From Pseudomonas nitroreducens (GTDB lineage Bacteria; Pseudomonadota; Gammaproteobacteria; Pseudomonadales; Pseudomonadaceae), in assembly GCF_014204515.1 (NCBI RefSeq), contig NZ_JACHLI010000016.1, positions 62,001 to 126,000 of the forward strand: 64,000 bases of DNA. The letters run 5' to 3'. Numbering within the stretch: the first letter of the stretch is position 1; the number at the start of each line of letters is the position of its first letter. Of the stretch, positions 45,835-53,967 are shown piece after piece. Below the pieces are notes generated by a model. That model worked only from the letters and a program-made list of their open reading frames with translations, did no database searches and was not told where the DNA came from. Both the position numbers and the translations under genes were made by a program.

Positions 45835-48014
45835 TGATGACTAGCAAAAAACGCGTACTGGTTTGCGCCAACCCGGACTTGAACTACATCGATGGGTCCT
45901 CTATTTGGTCCCAGACGATCAGTCTCGCTCTCGCGGAAACAGGAGCTGCGCGCGTCGACTTCATCGCCAAGAGCGCGCCTGAACGCGGGGAACTGTTTCA
46001 GCCACTCACTGATCACTCCAGCGTTACCGTTATCAATGGTACCGAGCCGAAGTACTGGAATGGTGCAAAGTTGCGGCGGCTCACTCTGGAGCAAATGGCA
46101 GGGCTTGCGGGAAAGCTATTCCAGCAGAGTCACTACGATACCTGTGTTGTTCGTGGTCTGGAGATTGCCACGAATTTGCTCCAGCATCCTGAGTTGCTCG
46201 AGCGTACTTGGATTTATTTGACTGATATCCCGCAGGACATCGCTGACTACACTGCCGAACAGCGGCAGACCATGGCTGCAATCGCGCACGGCTGCGAGCG
46301 CCTGCTCTGCCAGACACCTGGCTTCATCGATCTATGGAGAACCCTTGTCCCTGATTTGGCGGAGGGAAAGCTCTCTCTGTACACCCCCGTTATCCCCGAT
46401 CTTCCTCTGTCCTGCCTACCCATCGCCGAACGCGAGAGAAGGGTTATCTACGCCGGGAAATTCAAGAGCGACTGGAAGACGCTGGAAATGGCGGAGAGCT
46501 GGCCCGGTGTCAATCGCGCAGTTCCGGACAGCCAGTTCGTTGTCATTGGCGACAAAATCCATAGCGATACCACGTCGCCAGATTACAAGGAGAAAATGAC
46601 CAGGGCACTGGAAAATACACCCTCCTTGAACTGGCTTGGTGCCCTCAGCCGTGAAGCTGTCATGGGGCAGTTGCAGATGGCGCGAATTGGGCTGTCGTGG
46701 CGATCCGAGAGCATGAATGACACGGTCGAGTACTCCACCAAGATTCTAGAATACGGTGCCGCCGGCTGTGCTGCGATCGTGAACCGCAATGCGCTGCACG
46801 AACAATTGCTGGGTGAGGACTATCCGCTCTACGCGAATAGTCTTGACGAATTCCGTGCTCAACTTCGTGGTGGACTGCTGGACGACGAAAAGGCACAACT
46901 GGCTGCAGACAGGCTGCGGGCATTGGCTGCTCGACATACATTCTCTGCACGTGTCGAAATGATTAGGACATGGCTTTCCTGCAAGCCTGATATTGCCCGA
47001 AGACGTGAGCGCCACACCAAGCTCAAGATACTGGTCGCTGGGCATGACTTGAAGTTCTTCCTGCCACTCAAGAAGAGGTTGAAGGAGTTTGGCGACTTCG
47101 AGTTCCTGATGGATCACTGGCAGGGACACAACAAGCACAACGAAAGTGCTAGCCAAAAACTTCTGGAAAAGGCCGACATCATTTTCTGCGAGTGGTGTCT
47201 GGGAAATATAAAGTGGTTTTCTCAGCATAAGCGAGCTGACCAGAAGCTGGTCGCCCGCTTTCACTATCAAGAGGTCAGGCTGTCTTATCTGGCAGAGGCA
47301 GATTGGGAGAAAATCGATCACATCGCTTTCGTCAGCGAACAAATTCGCGCGGAAGCGATGGAGGCATTCCCAGGTTTTCCATCGGATAAAACCAGCGTCA
47401 TTCCGAACTTTCTCGATGAGAGAAAGTTCACCTCGGAGAAGAAGACCAGTGACGCCGACTTCACCTTGGGAATGATTGGCGTCGCGCCAATGCGGAAACG
47501 CATGGACCGGGCTCTGGATTTACTCGAGACTCTATTGCAGCAAGACGCCCGATACTGTTTACGGATCAAAGGAACGCATCCCCTTGACTACGGCTGGTTG
47601 CTTAAGCGTGAAGAAGAGGCAGCCTATTACAAAGCCATCTTCAATCGAATAAACAGCAGCGAAAAACTTCGCCATCGCGTCATCTTTGACCCGCCTGGTG
47701 ATGACGTGAACGAATGGCTGAAAATGATAGGTTACATACTCTCTCCGTCGGACGGCGAGTCGTTTCATATGGCGGTGGGTGAGGGGATGCTCACTGGTGC
47801 TACACCCGTGATATGGAACTGGCCCGGGGCAGATGAGATCTGGCCGAAGGCCAATGTGGTCACTGGAAACGATCAAGCCGTTTACCTCGTACGAAAGGCA
47901 ATCCCCAGCGCGCAGGCGAGTGGCTTGTACGAGCCATTCCTGGATCAGTACTCTTCCGGAACTGTTGCTCGTCAGTGGCGTGCAAAACTACAAGATTTGA
48001 ATGAGCCTGGCTAA
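45834..48014 (+). CDS. Two-headed GT-B glycosyltransferase-like protein
   Basis: 726 residues, TAATG overlap with the upstream gene. The first half (residues 1-385) has a Rossmann start KRVLVCANPDLNY and a donor-side motif STKILEYGAAGCAAIVNRNALH. The second half (about 400-720) starts again with KLKILVAGHDLKFF, has FVSEQIRAEA and PSDGESFHMAVGEGMLTGATPVIW, a second donor loop. Two GT4-like halves in one chain suggest two successive transfers or one structural half. AT-rich codons appear from about here. Confidence 0.78.
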   Translation: MMTSKKRVLVCANPDLNYIDGSSIWSQTISLALAETGAARVDFIAKSAPERGELFQPLTDHSSVTVINGTEPKYWNGAKLRRLTLEQMAGLAGKLFQQSHYDTCVVRGLEIATNLLQHPELLERTWIYLTDIPQDIADYTAEQRQTMAAIAHGCERLLCQTPGFIDLWRTLVPDLAEGKLSLYTPVIPDLPLSCLPIAERERRVIYAGKFKSDWKTLEMAESWPGVNRAVPDSQFVVIGDKIHSDTTSPDYKEKMTRALENTPSLNWLGALSREAVMGQLQMARIGLSWRSESMNDTVEYSTKILEYGAAGCAAIVNRNALHEQLLGEDYPLYANSLDEFRAQLRGGLLDDEKAQLAADRLRALAARHTFSARVEMIRTWLSCKPDIARRRERHTKLKILVAGHDLKFFLPLKKRLKEFGDFEFLMDHWQGHNKHNESASQKLLEKADIIFCEWCLGNIKWFSQHKRADQKLVARFHYQEVRLSYLAEADWEKIDHIAFVSEQIRAEAMEAFPGFPSDKTSVIPNFLDERKFTSEKKTSDADFTLGMIGVAPMRKRMDRALDLLETLLQQDARYCLRIKGTHPLDYGWLLKREEEAAYYKAIFNRINSSEKLRHRVIFDPPGDDVNEWLKMIGYILSPSDGESFHMAVGEGMLTGATPVIWNWPGADEIWPKANVVTGNDQAVYLVRKAIPSAQASGLYEPFLDQYSSGTVARQWRAKLQDLNEPG

Positions 48015-49618
48015 TGTATACCGATAAATTAAATAGACTCCACGCTGCCGTTGAGAAGCCAGCCTTTGCGTTCATAAAAAATAACTATGTGAGTACCAGT
48101 CGAAATGATTTCAAATTTCTGAAACAAGCTGTCTTCGAGAGGACAATAGAGTTGCGAGGATTTTCCAATAGCGCTATTGATCTCGAAGTGTTTGACTGGG
48201 CAGAGGAAGGTCGAGACCGAAACTGGTGGTGGCAGATGCAGTCGCTGCCCTTTTTGACCTGGTTTATCAGTAGTTTCGAACTGCAGTCCGAGGAAGAGCG
48301 ACGCGAGTTCTTCAGGTTTTGCGTGAACTCAGTAATTAATTGGCGAAATAAGGCCATGCGAGCATCGGATTCGCCGCTTGCTTGGCATGATCACGCTACT
48401 GCGTTCAGAGTTAGAAATGTCGTAAATTGGTTGGTCTTCTGCTGGGATTGCGGGTTGAGCGCTCTGGTCGCAGAGAATAATACAGAGCTTGATCTCGTAT
48501 CTCTTGTCGAAGAGCACTTGGCATGGCTGGCTGATCGAGAGAATTACTCGATTCATACCAATCATGGATTTGATCAGTCGCTTATTAGTTATACTATTTC
48601 TCTGTATTTTGGAAATAGATTTTCTGATTATAAGGCGCTGTCTCTCGCGCGCCTTCAGGATGAGTTGGACTTTGCTTTTACGCCCCAGGGAGTGCATAAG
48701 GAGAATAGCCCAGGTTACCAGAAATTCATGCTTTCCCGGCTTAAGGGGCTGCTGAATCTTGAAGCTTTGGGTGACTCGGAAATATCCGTTCAGGCAAGAG
48801 ATCATATCGAAAAGGCGACCGAGTTTCTGAAGGTGATTACGCTGCCGGACGGTATGTTGCCAATTATTGGTGATACCCGTTGGGACGATTTCAGTGAGGT
48901 GGAAAATACCAAATCTGAGCTCAACGTTTACGATTATTCAGACTCTGGTTATCTGGTCGTAAAAGGAAGGGATCAGCAGGGCAGGGATTTCTTCCTCTCG
49001 TTAAAAAATTGCCACGACTCAAACTACCATCGTCATGATGATGATCTTTCCGTGTTCTTCTATTATGCAGGGAGAGTGGTTTTCGGTGATGGTGGTCTCT
49101 TAAGTCATAACGAGAAGGATGCCAAACGGTTATTTATACGGTCCTCTCTTGCTCACTCGTGTCCGGTGCTGCCATTGAAGGCCATTCGGGATAAATTAAA
49201 AGTCCCGCAACGGCCGACCATGGAGCTTCGCGAGGGAGGGATTTTCCATGGCGTAAGCCATATGTACGGCGTCAAGGTCGAGCGCTCCGTGGATATCTCG
49301 AAGATACGTGACGGCGAAATATCCATTCTCGATGTTACCGAATCCGAAGGTGAAATCTGGAGCAATTTCCTGCTCACTGAAGACGTTATGGTCAAGTCGC
49401 AGAATAGCGGCTTTCAAGTGTCATTTGACAGCTTCCTGCTAACCATAGCGGCCCTGGGCGAGGCTGGTAGTTCCTACACTTGCAAAGGCTGGGACCCGGA
49501 ATCCGCTGAGAACAGCGCGATATTTTCCAAGCACCTTGGGCGCGACGAAGCCGCTACCCGAGTCTGGTTGACCTCGCGAGGTCAATCCGGGGTGAAGATA
49601 AGCATCGGTGAAAAGTGA
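48014..49618 (+). CDS. Heparinase II/III-family polysaccharide lyase-like protein
   Basis: 534 residues, start overlapping the previous stop (TAATG). The N-terminal half is an alpha/alpha toroid-like region with HKENSPGYQKFMLSRLKGL, the lyase helix carrying the active-site Tyr. The C-terminal half has the Hepar_II_III signature YHRHDDDLSVFFYYAGRVVFGDGG (shown in part; here HRHDDDLSV), with metal or catalytic His. There is no signal peptide, so it is probably cytoplasmic. In Gram-negative glycan loci such lyases trim or modify polymers containing uronic acid. Sequence is AT-rich versus the flanks. Confidence 0.82.
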   Translation: MYTDKLNRLHAAVEKPAFAFIKNNYVSTSRNDFKFLKQAVFERTIELRGFSNSAIDLEVFDWAEEGRDRNWWWQMQSLPFLTWFISSFELQSEEERREFFRFCVNSVINWRNKAMRASDSPLAWHDHATAFRVRNVVNWLVFCWDCGLSALVAENNTELDLVSLVEEHLAWLADRENYSIHTNHGFDQSLISYTISLYFGNRFSDYKALSLARLQDELDFAFTPQGVHKENSPGYQKFMLSRLKGLLNLEALGDSEISVQARDHIEKATEFLKVITLPDGMLPIIGDTRWDDFSEVENTKSELNVYDYSDSGYLVVKGRDQQGRDFFLSLKNCHDSNYHRHDDDLSVFFYYAGRVVFGDGGLLSHNEKDAKRLFIRSSLAHSCPVLPLKAIRDKLKVPQRPTMELREGGIFHGVSHMYGVKVERSVDISKIRDGEISILDVTESEGEIWSNFLLTEDVMVKSQNSGFQVSFDSFLLTIAALGEAGSSYTCKGWDPESAENSAIFSKHLGRDEAATRVWLTSRGQSGVKISIGEK

Positions 49619-50334
49619 TGAGGATCGACGCTCGGATCGGCGACTGCGAATGTAGTTTTTTTTCTGCACCTAATAGTAGGAAGGTAGTCGTATTCCTTCC
49701 ATCTGCCAGTGATAAGGATATCTATCCTTATTATCCGCGTTTGTCGTGGGAAAATGACCTTTCTGGAAAGGTGAATGTACTTTATATCAATGATCCTTTC
49801 CAGCATCTGGATGCCTACAAGACCCCGATGGGAAGCTGGTATATCTCGCCATCGGGGGATTTCGTTCTACCTGAAGTCGCAGTGCTATTACAGGACTTCC
49901 TCTCCGGGAAGGGGATTGACGAAGTGCTCTACTATGGATCTTCCATGGGGGGGTATGCTGCAGTTGTACTGGCCAGCTTGCATCCCGGTGCCAAGGCTAT
50001 CGCAGAGTGCCCGCAGCTTTTCTTGAGTGGGCATCCGGGCAGTCGCTATGTTTATGAAAACTTCCTTAGGAAAACTATCGACGTAGAAACGGTGGAGCCT
50101 CTCTCTTTTGTCAGAAAGTCCGTGGGCTCTCAGATTCGAATTTTTTGCTCAGTGCAGGACTATCACTATAAGGTTCATGTGTTGCCTTTTGCTGAGAAAG
50201 TGTCGGCGTGTCAAGAGAGTGAGCATGTTGATATCGAATTCATCGGCTATAAGAAGCCTGGGTACAAGAGTGGACATGTCGCTCTTTCCAAGGCTGATGC
50301 ACTGCCGCTGATTTGCACTGCTCTTAAGATATAA
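49618..50334 (+). CDS. Alpha/beta-hydrolase-like protein with GSSMGG nucleophile elbow
   Basis: 238 residues. The nucleophile Ser109 sits in YYGSSMGGYAAVVLAS, with Asp181 (SVQDYHY) and His220 (KSGHVALS) in the order expected for a triad. No signal peptide or membrane helix is seen. ATG 49618 is the last base of the lyase stop (TGATG); a GTG at 49615 is an alternative. The role may be deacetylation or another tailoring of the glycan (inference). The base composition is AT-rich. Confidence 0.75.
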   Translation: MRIDARIGDCECSFFSAPNSRKVVVFLPSASDKDIYPYYPRLSWENDLSGKVNVLYINDPFQHLDAYKTPMGSWYISPSGDFVLPEVAVLLQDFLSGKGIDEVLYYGSSMGGYAAVVLASLHPGAKAIAECPQLFLSGHPGSRYVYENFLRKTIDVETVEPLSFVRKSVGSQIRIFCSVQDYHYKVHVLPFAEKVSACQESEHVDIEFIGYKKPGYKSGHVALSKADALPLICTALKI

Positions 50335-50366
50335 AATCTAATACTAGGTGTTTGGGTGAAGGAAAA

Positions 50367-50822
50367 ATGAAAAGGAATGTTCTGCTTGCATGTTTCGCTT
50401 TGTTGGCCCTCTCCGGCTGTGATGAGGCTGTGAAGGAAAAGCCTCAAGCGCAGGCCGTTTCTGAGGTGCCTTCGCTATCAACTTCCGACGATGGTCAGCA
50501 AGTTGTAACGTTCAAGGATGGAGCCAGTATCACCCTAAAGGGAAAGTTGATTCGCAACGTAGTCTTTAGTAATGACTCCGGGAAATTTCAGCGCTATATC
50601 TTTGAGTTGGATGAGCAGTCCATGGCCATTGAAGGGCGGGTGTTCGCCACCATCGTGAAAGCGGGCTATCAGCGTAAGGTGAAGACCAGTAATGCTGATA
50701 CCTATGCAGTGCATTACCAGAAGCGTGGCTATCCCGCTGTCGGGGCGACCTATGCGAATCTGGAAGGTGGGAAAGGCGATGCAGCAGCCAAGACGCGCCT
50801 GACGCTACTTTGGCGCATCTGA
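50367..50822 (+). CDS. Small lipoprotein of the glycan locus
   Basis: 151 residues. The signal KRNVLLACFALLALSGC ends in the lipobox LSGC, making Cys18 the lipidated residue. Position +2 is Asp, which in E. coli would keep it at the inner membrane; Pseudomonas rules differ. The mature domain is a mixed beta protein, with no family recognised. GAAGGA lies 4 bp upstream of the start. It could link the glycan machinery to the envelope. Confidence 0.75.
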   Translation: MKRNVLLACFALLALSGCDEAVKEKPQAQAVSEVPSLSTSDDGQQVVTFKDGASITLKGKLIRNVVFSNDSGKFQRYIFELDEQSMAIEGRVFATIVKAGYQRKVKTSNADTYAVHYQKRGYPAVGATYANLEGGKGDAAAKTRLTLLWRI

Positions 50823-50886
50823 TCTGCAAACTATCTGGAGGCGGTTCGGGAAATAACCGGGCCTATCCTGGCGGTGTCGTTTTGAG

Positions 50887-52644
50887 ATGGGTGGTCTGAT
50901 AATGTTTAGCCTTTTGAAGTCCATGAAGACGACTGCCGCCTGGCTTGTATCTGTTGGCTCGAAATTTTTCCGAATTGCGCCGGTCTATACTGCGATTTCG
51001 ATTTCGGCGACTCTGCTTTCCCAAGTGTCCCTGCTACTCGCCTACTTCCTGCCGCTCAAGGTAATTATTCTCATCAGTTCCAATAGGGTTCCGCACTATT
51101 TTCCGGATGAGTTGAAGGCAGTAGGGCATTCGAATCTTGTCATGGCATTAAGTGTTGCCACACTGCTTTTCTATGCTCTAAATATTATTTCCGAAAAAAT
51201 AGTGGCGAAAAGTTCTGACGCCGGGGCTAGAAGGCTTATTTCCAGAAGTAACAAAATTTTACTATTCAATAATCAGGATGAAATAGCAACGCAGGCCTAT
51301 CAGCGCTACTCCAGAAGTGTTGCCGCGCTTTTGTTTGTCGTGGCGGCTATTTTTATAATGCTTATGGTAGATCACCGTCTTTTTTTAATACTGGTGGGTT
51401 TTTTCGGGTTTGTCTTTCTTTTGCTCTCACTTGGCTATCAACGTTATTTCGATAGTGAAAGGGTTTCCGCTCCGGCAGTGGCGAAAATTGCGAACTCAAT
51501 TTCAGCTGGTGGATTCTTCATCACTTTTTCTTACATCGTGGTGGGGTTCCTGATCCATGGCTCAAGCAATGCGCTCGTCGCTGTCATTTCCCTGCTGGTT
51601 GTTCGACAGTCTTTCCAGCGAGTCTCCAGTCTGATCGTCGATATTCATTTTCTTGGACTGCAGCGGCCTCAGATCAATGCGCTATTCTTCCACGGCCACA
51701 CCTTTCAGGGGGCTGTAGACTCGAAAGAACTGAGCTTTTGGCACCTGCTGAATCAACCCCAACGTAATCAGTGGGTCAGTAATATCCTGAGGGAAGTCGT
51801 TGGGCGCACCGTGGTGCTTGGGCAGACCCAGTGGCATCAACTGGCTACTAGCGACGTCGGGGCACTGGAAGTTGTTCTCGCCGATAGCGCCGAGAAAACC
51901 GGAGGGTATCTCATCAAGCTGTTCAACGCGAACCGCAGAGACCTCGCCATTCAGGAGGCGACTGTGCTTGCTGAGTGTGCGGACTTGCAACTCCCCGCAC
52001 TGGAGTTCCTCGGGGCGAGTCACGTAGATGGTTTGCACTGCCTCGTTTTTCGCATGGGAGCAGAGAAGAAAGTCAGTCTTAAGGAGTTGAAGGCAAAAGT
52101 ACTGGAAACGTCCGCGCTTCTGCTTGCAGTCGAGCCGCCTGCAGCTCTGGTATCGCGCTACGCTCGCTCACGTCCATTAGTTTGGCAGCGTCTTGAACTC
52201 TCGATGACGGCGCGACTCAAGGTGGCCGCAAAAGATGCGACTGAGTGCGAGAACATCGAGAAATTCGAGCAACAGCTTTCCGGTATCCTCGCGGCGATAC
52301 AGAAGTTGCCGCTGCAATTCCTCAACCCCGACATTACCGCCGAGAGCGTATTGATCGGCCAAGATGGGCAGCCCGTGCTCAGTCAATGGGGGCGTTGGAC
52401 TCTCGAGCCTCTAGGCGCCGCATGGCCTATCAACCCCAACGAGTTGCCTCTCCTTGCGGAAAACCTGAAAAAGGCTCGAAGTACCCGCGCCTGCCTTGCT
52501 CATGTATCGGAAGCCGTGGTGGTACTATCTGCGCTGATGTTCGCCTATGAGCGGGCCTTGGGCCGGCAGCAGATTGCGACCGCCGTCGAACTGCTGCCGC
52601 AGATACTGGCGGTCAATGGTACCGTGCAATCCCCGCCCACCTGA
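50887..52644 (+). CDS. ABC-exporter-like transmembrane domain fused to a kinase-like (pseudokinase) domain
   Basis: 585 residues (580 if ATG 50902 is used). Residues 15-265 contain six hydrophobic segments in the ABC type-1 exporter pattern, ending RQSFQRVSSLIVDIHFLGLQRP like TM6 and its exit. No Walker A, signature or Walker B follows. Instead residues about 310-560 look like a protein-kinase/APH fold: YLIKLFNANRRDLAIQEATVL (Lys344 and helix-C Glu), LHCLVFRMG as hinge, and NPDITAESVLIGQDGQPVLSQWG, with Asp482 in the HxD place but Ser for the catalytic Asn and Gln for the DFG Asp. It seems catalytically worn. It closes the locus. Not a family I know. Confidence 0.7.
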   Translation: MGGLIMFSLLKSMKTTAAWLVSVGSKFFRIAPVYTAISISATLLSQVSLLLAYFLPLKVIILISSNRVPHYFPDELKAVGHSNLVMALSVATLLFYALNIISEKIVAKSSDAGARRLISRSNKILLFNNQDEIATQAYQRYSRSVAALLFVVAAIFIMLMVDHRLFLILVGFFGFVFLLLSLGYQRYFDSERVSAPAVAKIANSISAGGFFITFSYIVVGFLIHGSSNALVAVISLLVVRQSFQRVSSLIVDIHFLGLQRPQINALFFHGHTFQGAVDSKELSFWHLLNQPQRNQWVSNILREVVGRTVVLGQTQWHQLATSDVGALEVVLADSAEKTGGYLIKLFNANRRDLAIQEATVLAECADLQLPALEFLGASHVDGLHCLVFRMGAEKKVSLKELKAKVLETSALLLAVEPPAALVSRYARSRPLVWQRLELSMTARLKVAAKDATECENIEKFEQQLSGILAAIQKLPLQFLNPDITAESVLIGQDGQPVLSQWGRWTLEPLGAAWPINPNELPLLAENLKKARSTRACLAHVSEAVVVLSALMFAYERALGRQQIATAVELLPQILAVNGTVQSPPT

Positions 52645-52720
52645 GGTGCTGCTCGGGCTCCTTGACGATGTCTTGCGGCGTGATGCGTAAGTTGTCGGGT
52701 ATCTGGAAAAAGCTTGGCAT

Positions 52721-52760
52721 AAAAAAGCCCCTGAAATTCACTAGGAAAATCAGGGGCTTA
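52721..52760 (-). terminator. Rho-independent terminator of the tmRNA gene
   Basis: On the minus strand AAGCCCCTGA and TCAGGGGCTT pair and are followed by a T-run (plus strand AAAAAAGCCCC). It lies 12 bp past the tmRNA 3' end. Confidence 0.9.
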
Positions 52761-52771
52761 TCGTTTGCGTT

Positions 52772-53129
52772 TGGTGGAGCCGGGGGGATTTGAACCCCCG
52801 TCCGCCAGTTCTCCGCTGTCGGTTCTACATGCTTAGCCTTCTCTACTGAGTTAACTCCGCGCCGCCCGAGAGGCAGGGTGCTTGGAGCGAGCTGTATGAG
52901 TTTTAGCCGTTACGTCTACAGCGAACTTGGCGGCGATCCTGTTCTATATGACAGACCTAATCTTCGGGTTTACAGGCATCCCCTAGGGTCTGCTAGCGGC
53001 ACTTAGGCTGCTAGGGCGTAGTTGTCGTCGTTGGCAACTATAAAGTTGTGGCAGCTGATTTACGAGAACTGTCACCTACTCGGCATGCCCCTCGAGTTTT
53101 GTTACCGGCGTCGAATCCTAATCGGCCCC
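52772..53129 (-). ncRNA. ssrA: Transfer-messenger RNA
   Basis: On the minus strand the RNA starts GGGGCCGATTAGGATTCGACG and ends GGGGGUUCAAAUCCCCCCGGCUCCACCA (quoted in part), with tRNA-like acceptor and T arm. The tag frame (53003-53035) encodes ANDDNYALAA then TAA, the Pseudomonas tmRNA tag. tmRNA rescues stalled ribosomes with SmpB. The length, 358 nt, is normal. The 3' end is a familiar integration site; the glycan locus lies on its 3' side. Confidence 0.97.
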
Positions 53130-53152
53130 AAAACCTGGAAAGGTCGTGGGCG

Positions 53153-53158
53153 ATTGTA
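53153..53158 (-). promoter_or_regulatory. ssrA: tmRNA -10 element (TACAAT)
   Basis: TACAAT on the minus strand, 24 nt before the mature tmRNA 5' end, implying a short precursor trimmed by RNase P. The -35 is weak (TGGCTA, 17-bp spacing). Confidence 0.5.
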
Positions 53159-53165
53159 CGGCAAA

Positions 53166-53192
53166 GCCGCCCCGATAGCCACCCGGGGCGGC
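53166..53192 (-). terminator. Hairpin after the PfpI-family gene
   Basis: GCCGCCCCG and CGGGGCGGC, 9-bp stem with a 9-nt loop, 12 bp downstream of the gene stop. Only TTT follows on the minus strand. Confidence 0.6.
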
Positions 53193-53203
53193 GCAAACCG
53201 TTG

Positions 53204-53881
53204 TCAGGCCAGGAATTTCAGCACAGCCTCGGCCACTGCCTCGGAGGAGGCGGGGTTCTGCCCGGTGATCAGGCCGCGGTCGACTTCCACGTGGCTCTGC
53301 CAGTCCGGGCCCTTGCTGTAGCGGGCGCCGTTGGCCTTGAGCATGTCCTGGACGAGGAAGGGCACCACATCGGTGAGGCCGACGGCGTCCTCTTCGCTGT
53401 TGGAGAAGCCGGTGACGTGGCGGCCCTGTACCAGCGGCTTGCCGTCGAGGCCGTGGGGATGGCGGAACACGGCCGGGGCGTGGCAGACGGCGGAGACCGG
53501 CTTGCCGCTGGAGTGGAAGGCTTCGATCAGCGCCACCGAGGTGCGGTCCTCGGCCAGGTCCCAGAGCGGGCCGTGGCCGCCTGGGTAGAACACGGCGTCG
53601 TAGTCGTCGGCCTTCACGTCGCTGAGCTTGATGGTATTGGCCAGCGCGGCCTGGGCTTCGCTGTCCTGGCGGAAGCGCCGGGTAGCCGGGGTCTGCGCAT
53701 CTTCCTCGTCGCTCTTGGGGTCGAGCGGCGGTTGGCCGCCCTTGGGCGAGGCCAGGGTCAGGCTGGCGCCGGCATCCTTGAACACGTAGTAGGGCGCGGC
53801 GAACTCCTCGAGCCAGAAGCCGGTTTTCTTGCCGGTGCTGCCGAGCTGGTCGTGGGAGGTCAGGACTACCAGGATTTTCAT
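53204..53881 (-). CDS. DJ-1/PfpI-family protein (Hsp31-like glutamine amidotransferase fold)
   Basis: 225 residues. The nucleophile elbow is VSAVCHAPAVF, with the Glu of GFWLEEFAAPYY as partner, as in class-1 glutamine amidotransferase-like / Hsp31-type proteins that act as glyoxalase III, deglycase or chaperone. The size fits the single-domain HchA-like or YhbO-like branch, closer to the former. ATG 53881 has GGAG 5 bp upstream and gives the normal start. No Gln-dependent partner is nearby. Confidence 0.88.
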   Translation of the reverse strand: MKILVVLTSHDQLGSTGKKTGFWLEEFAAPYYVFKDAGASLTLASPKGGQPPLDPKSDEEDAQTPATRRFRQDSEAQAALANTIKLSDVKADDYDAVFYPGGHGPLWDLAEDRTSVALIEAFHSSGKPVSAVCHAPAVFRHPHGLDGKPLVQGRHVTGFSNSEEDAVGLTDVVPFLVQDMLKANGARYSKGPDWQSHVEVDRGLITGQNPASSEAVAEAVLKFLA

Positions 53882-53967
53882 GCTCACTCCTTCGGCGTAT
53901 CGCTAGTCGTGCGGCTGCCGCCGAAACGGCAGCCCGGACTGTCAGTGTAGGCAATACGCCACGGGCG

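Noticed and set aside
52774..53150. A possible integrase attachment duplication at the tmRNA 3' end
   Set aside because: No second copy of the ssrA 3' end and no integrase gene could be found by eye in the window.
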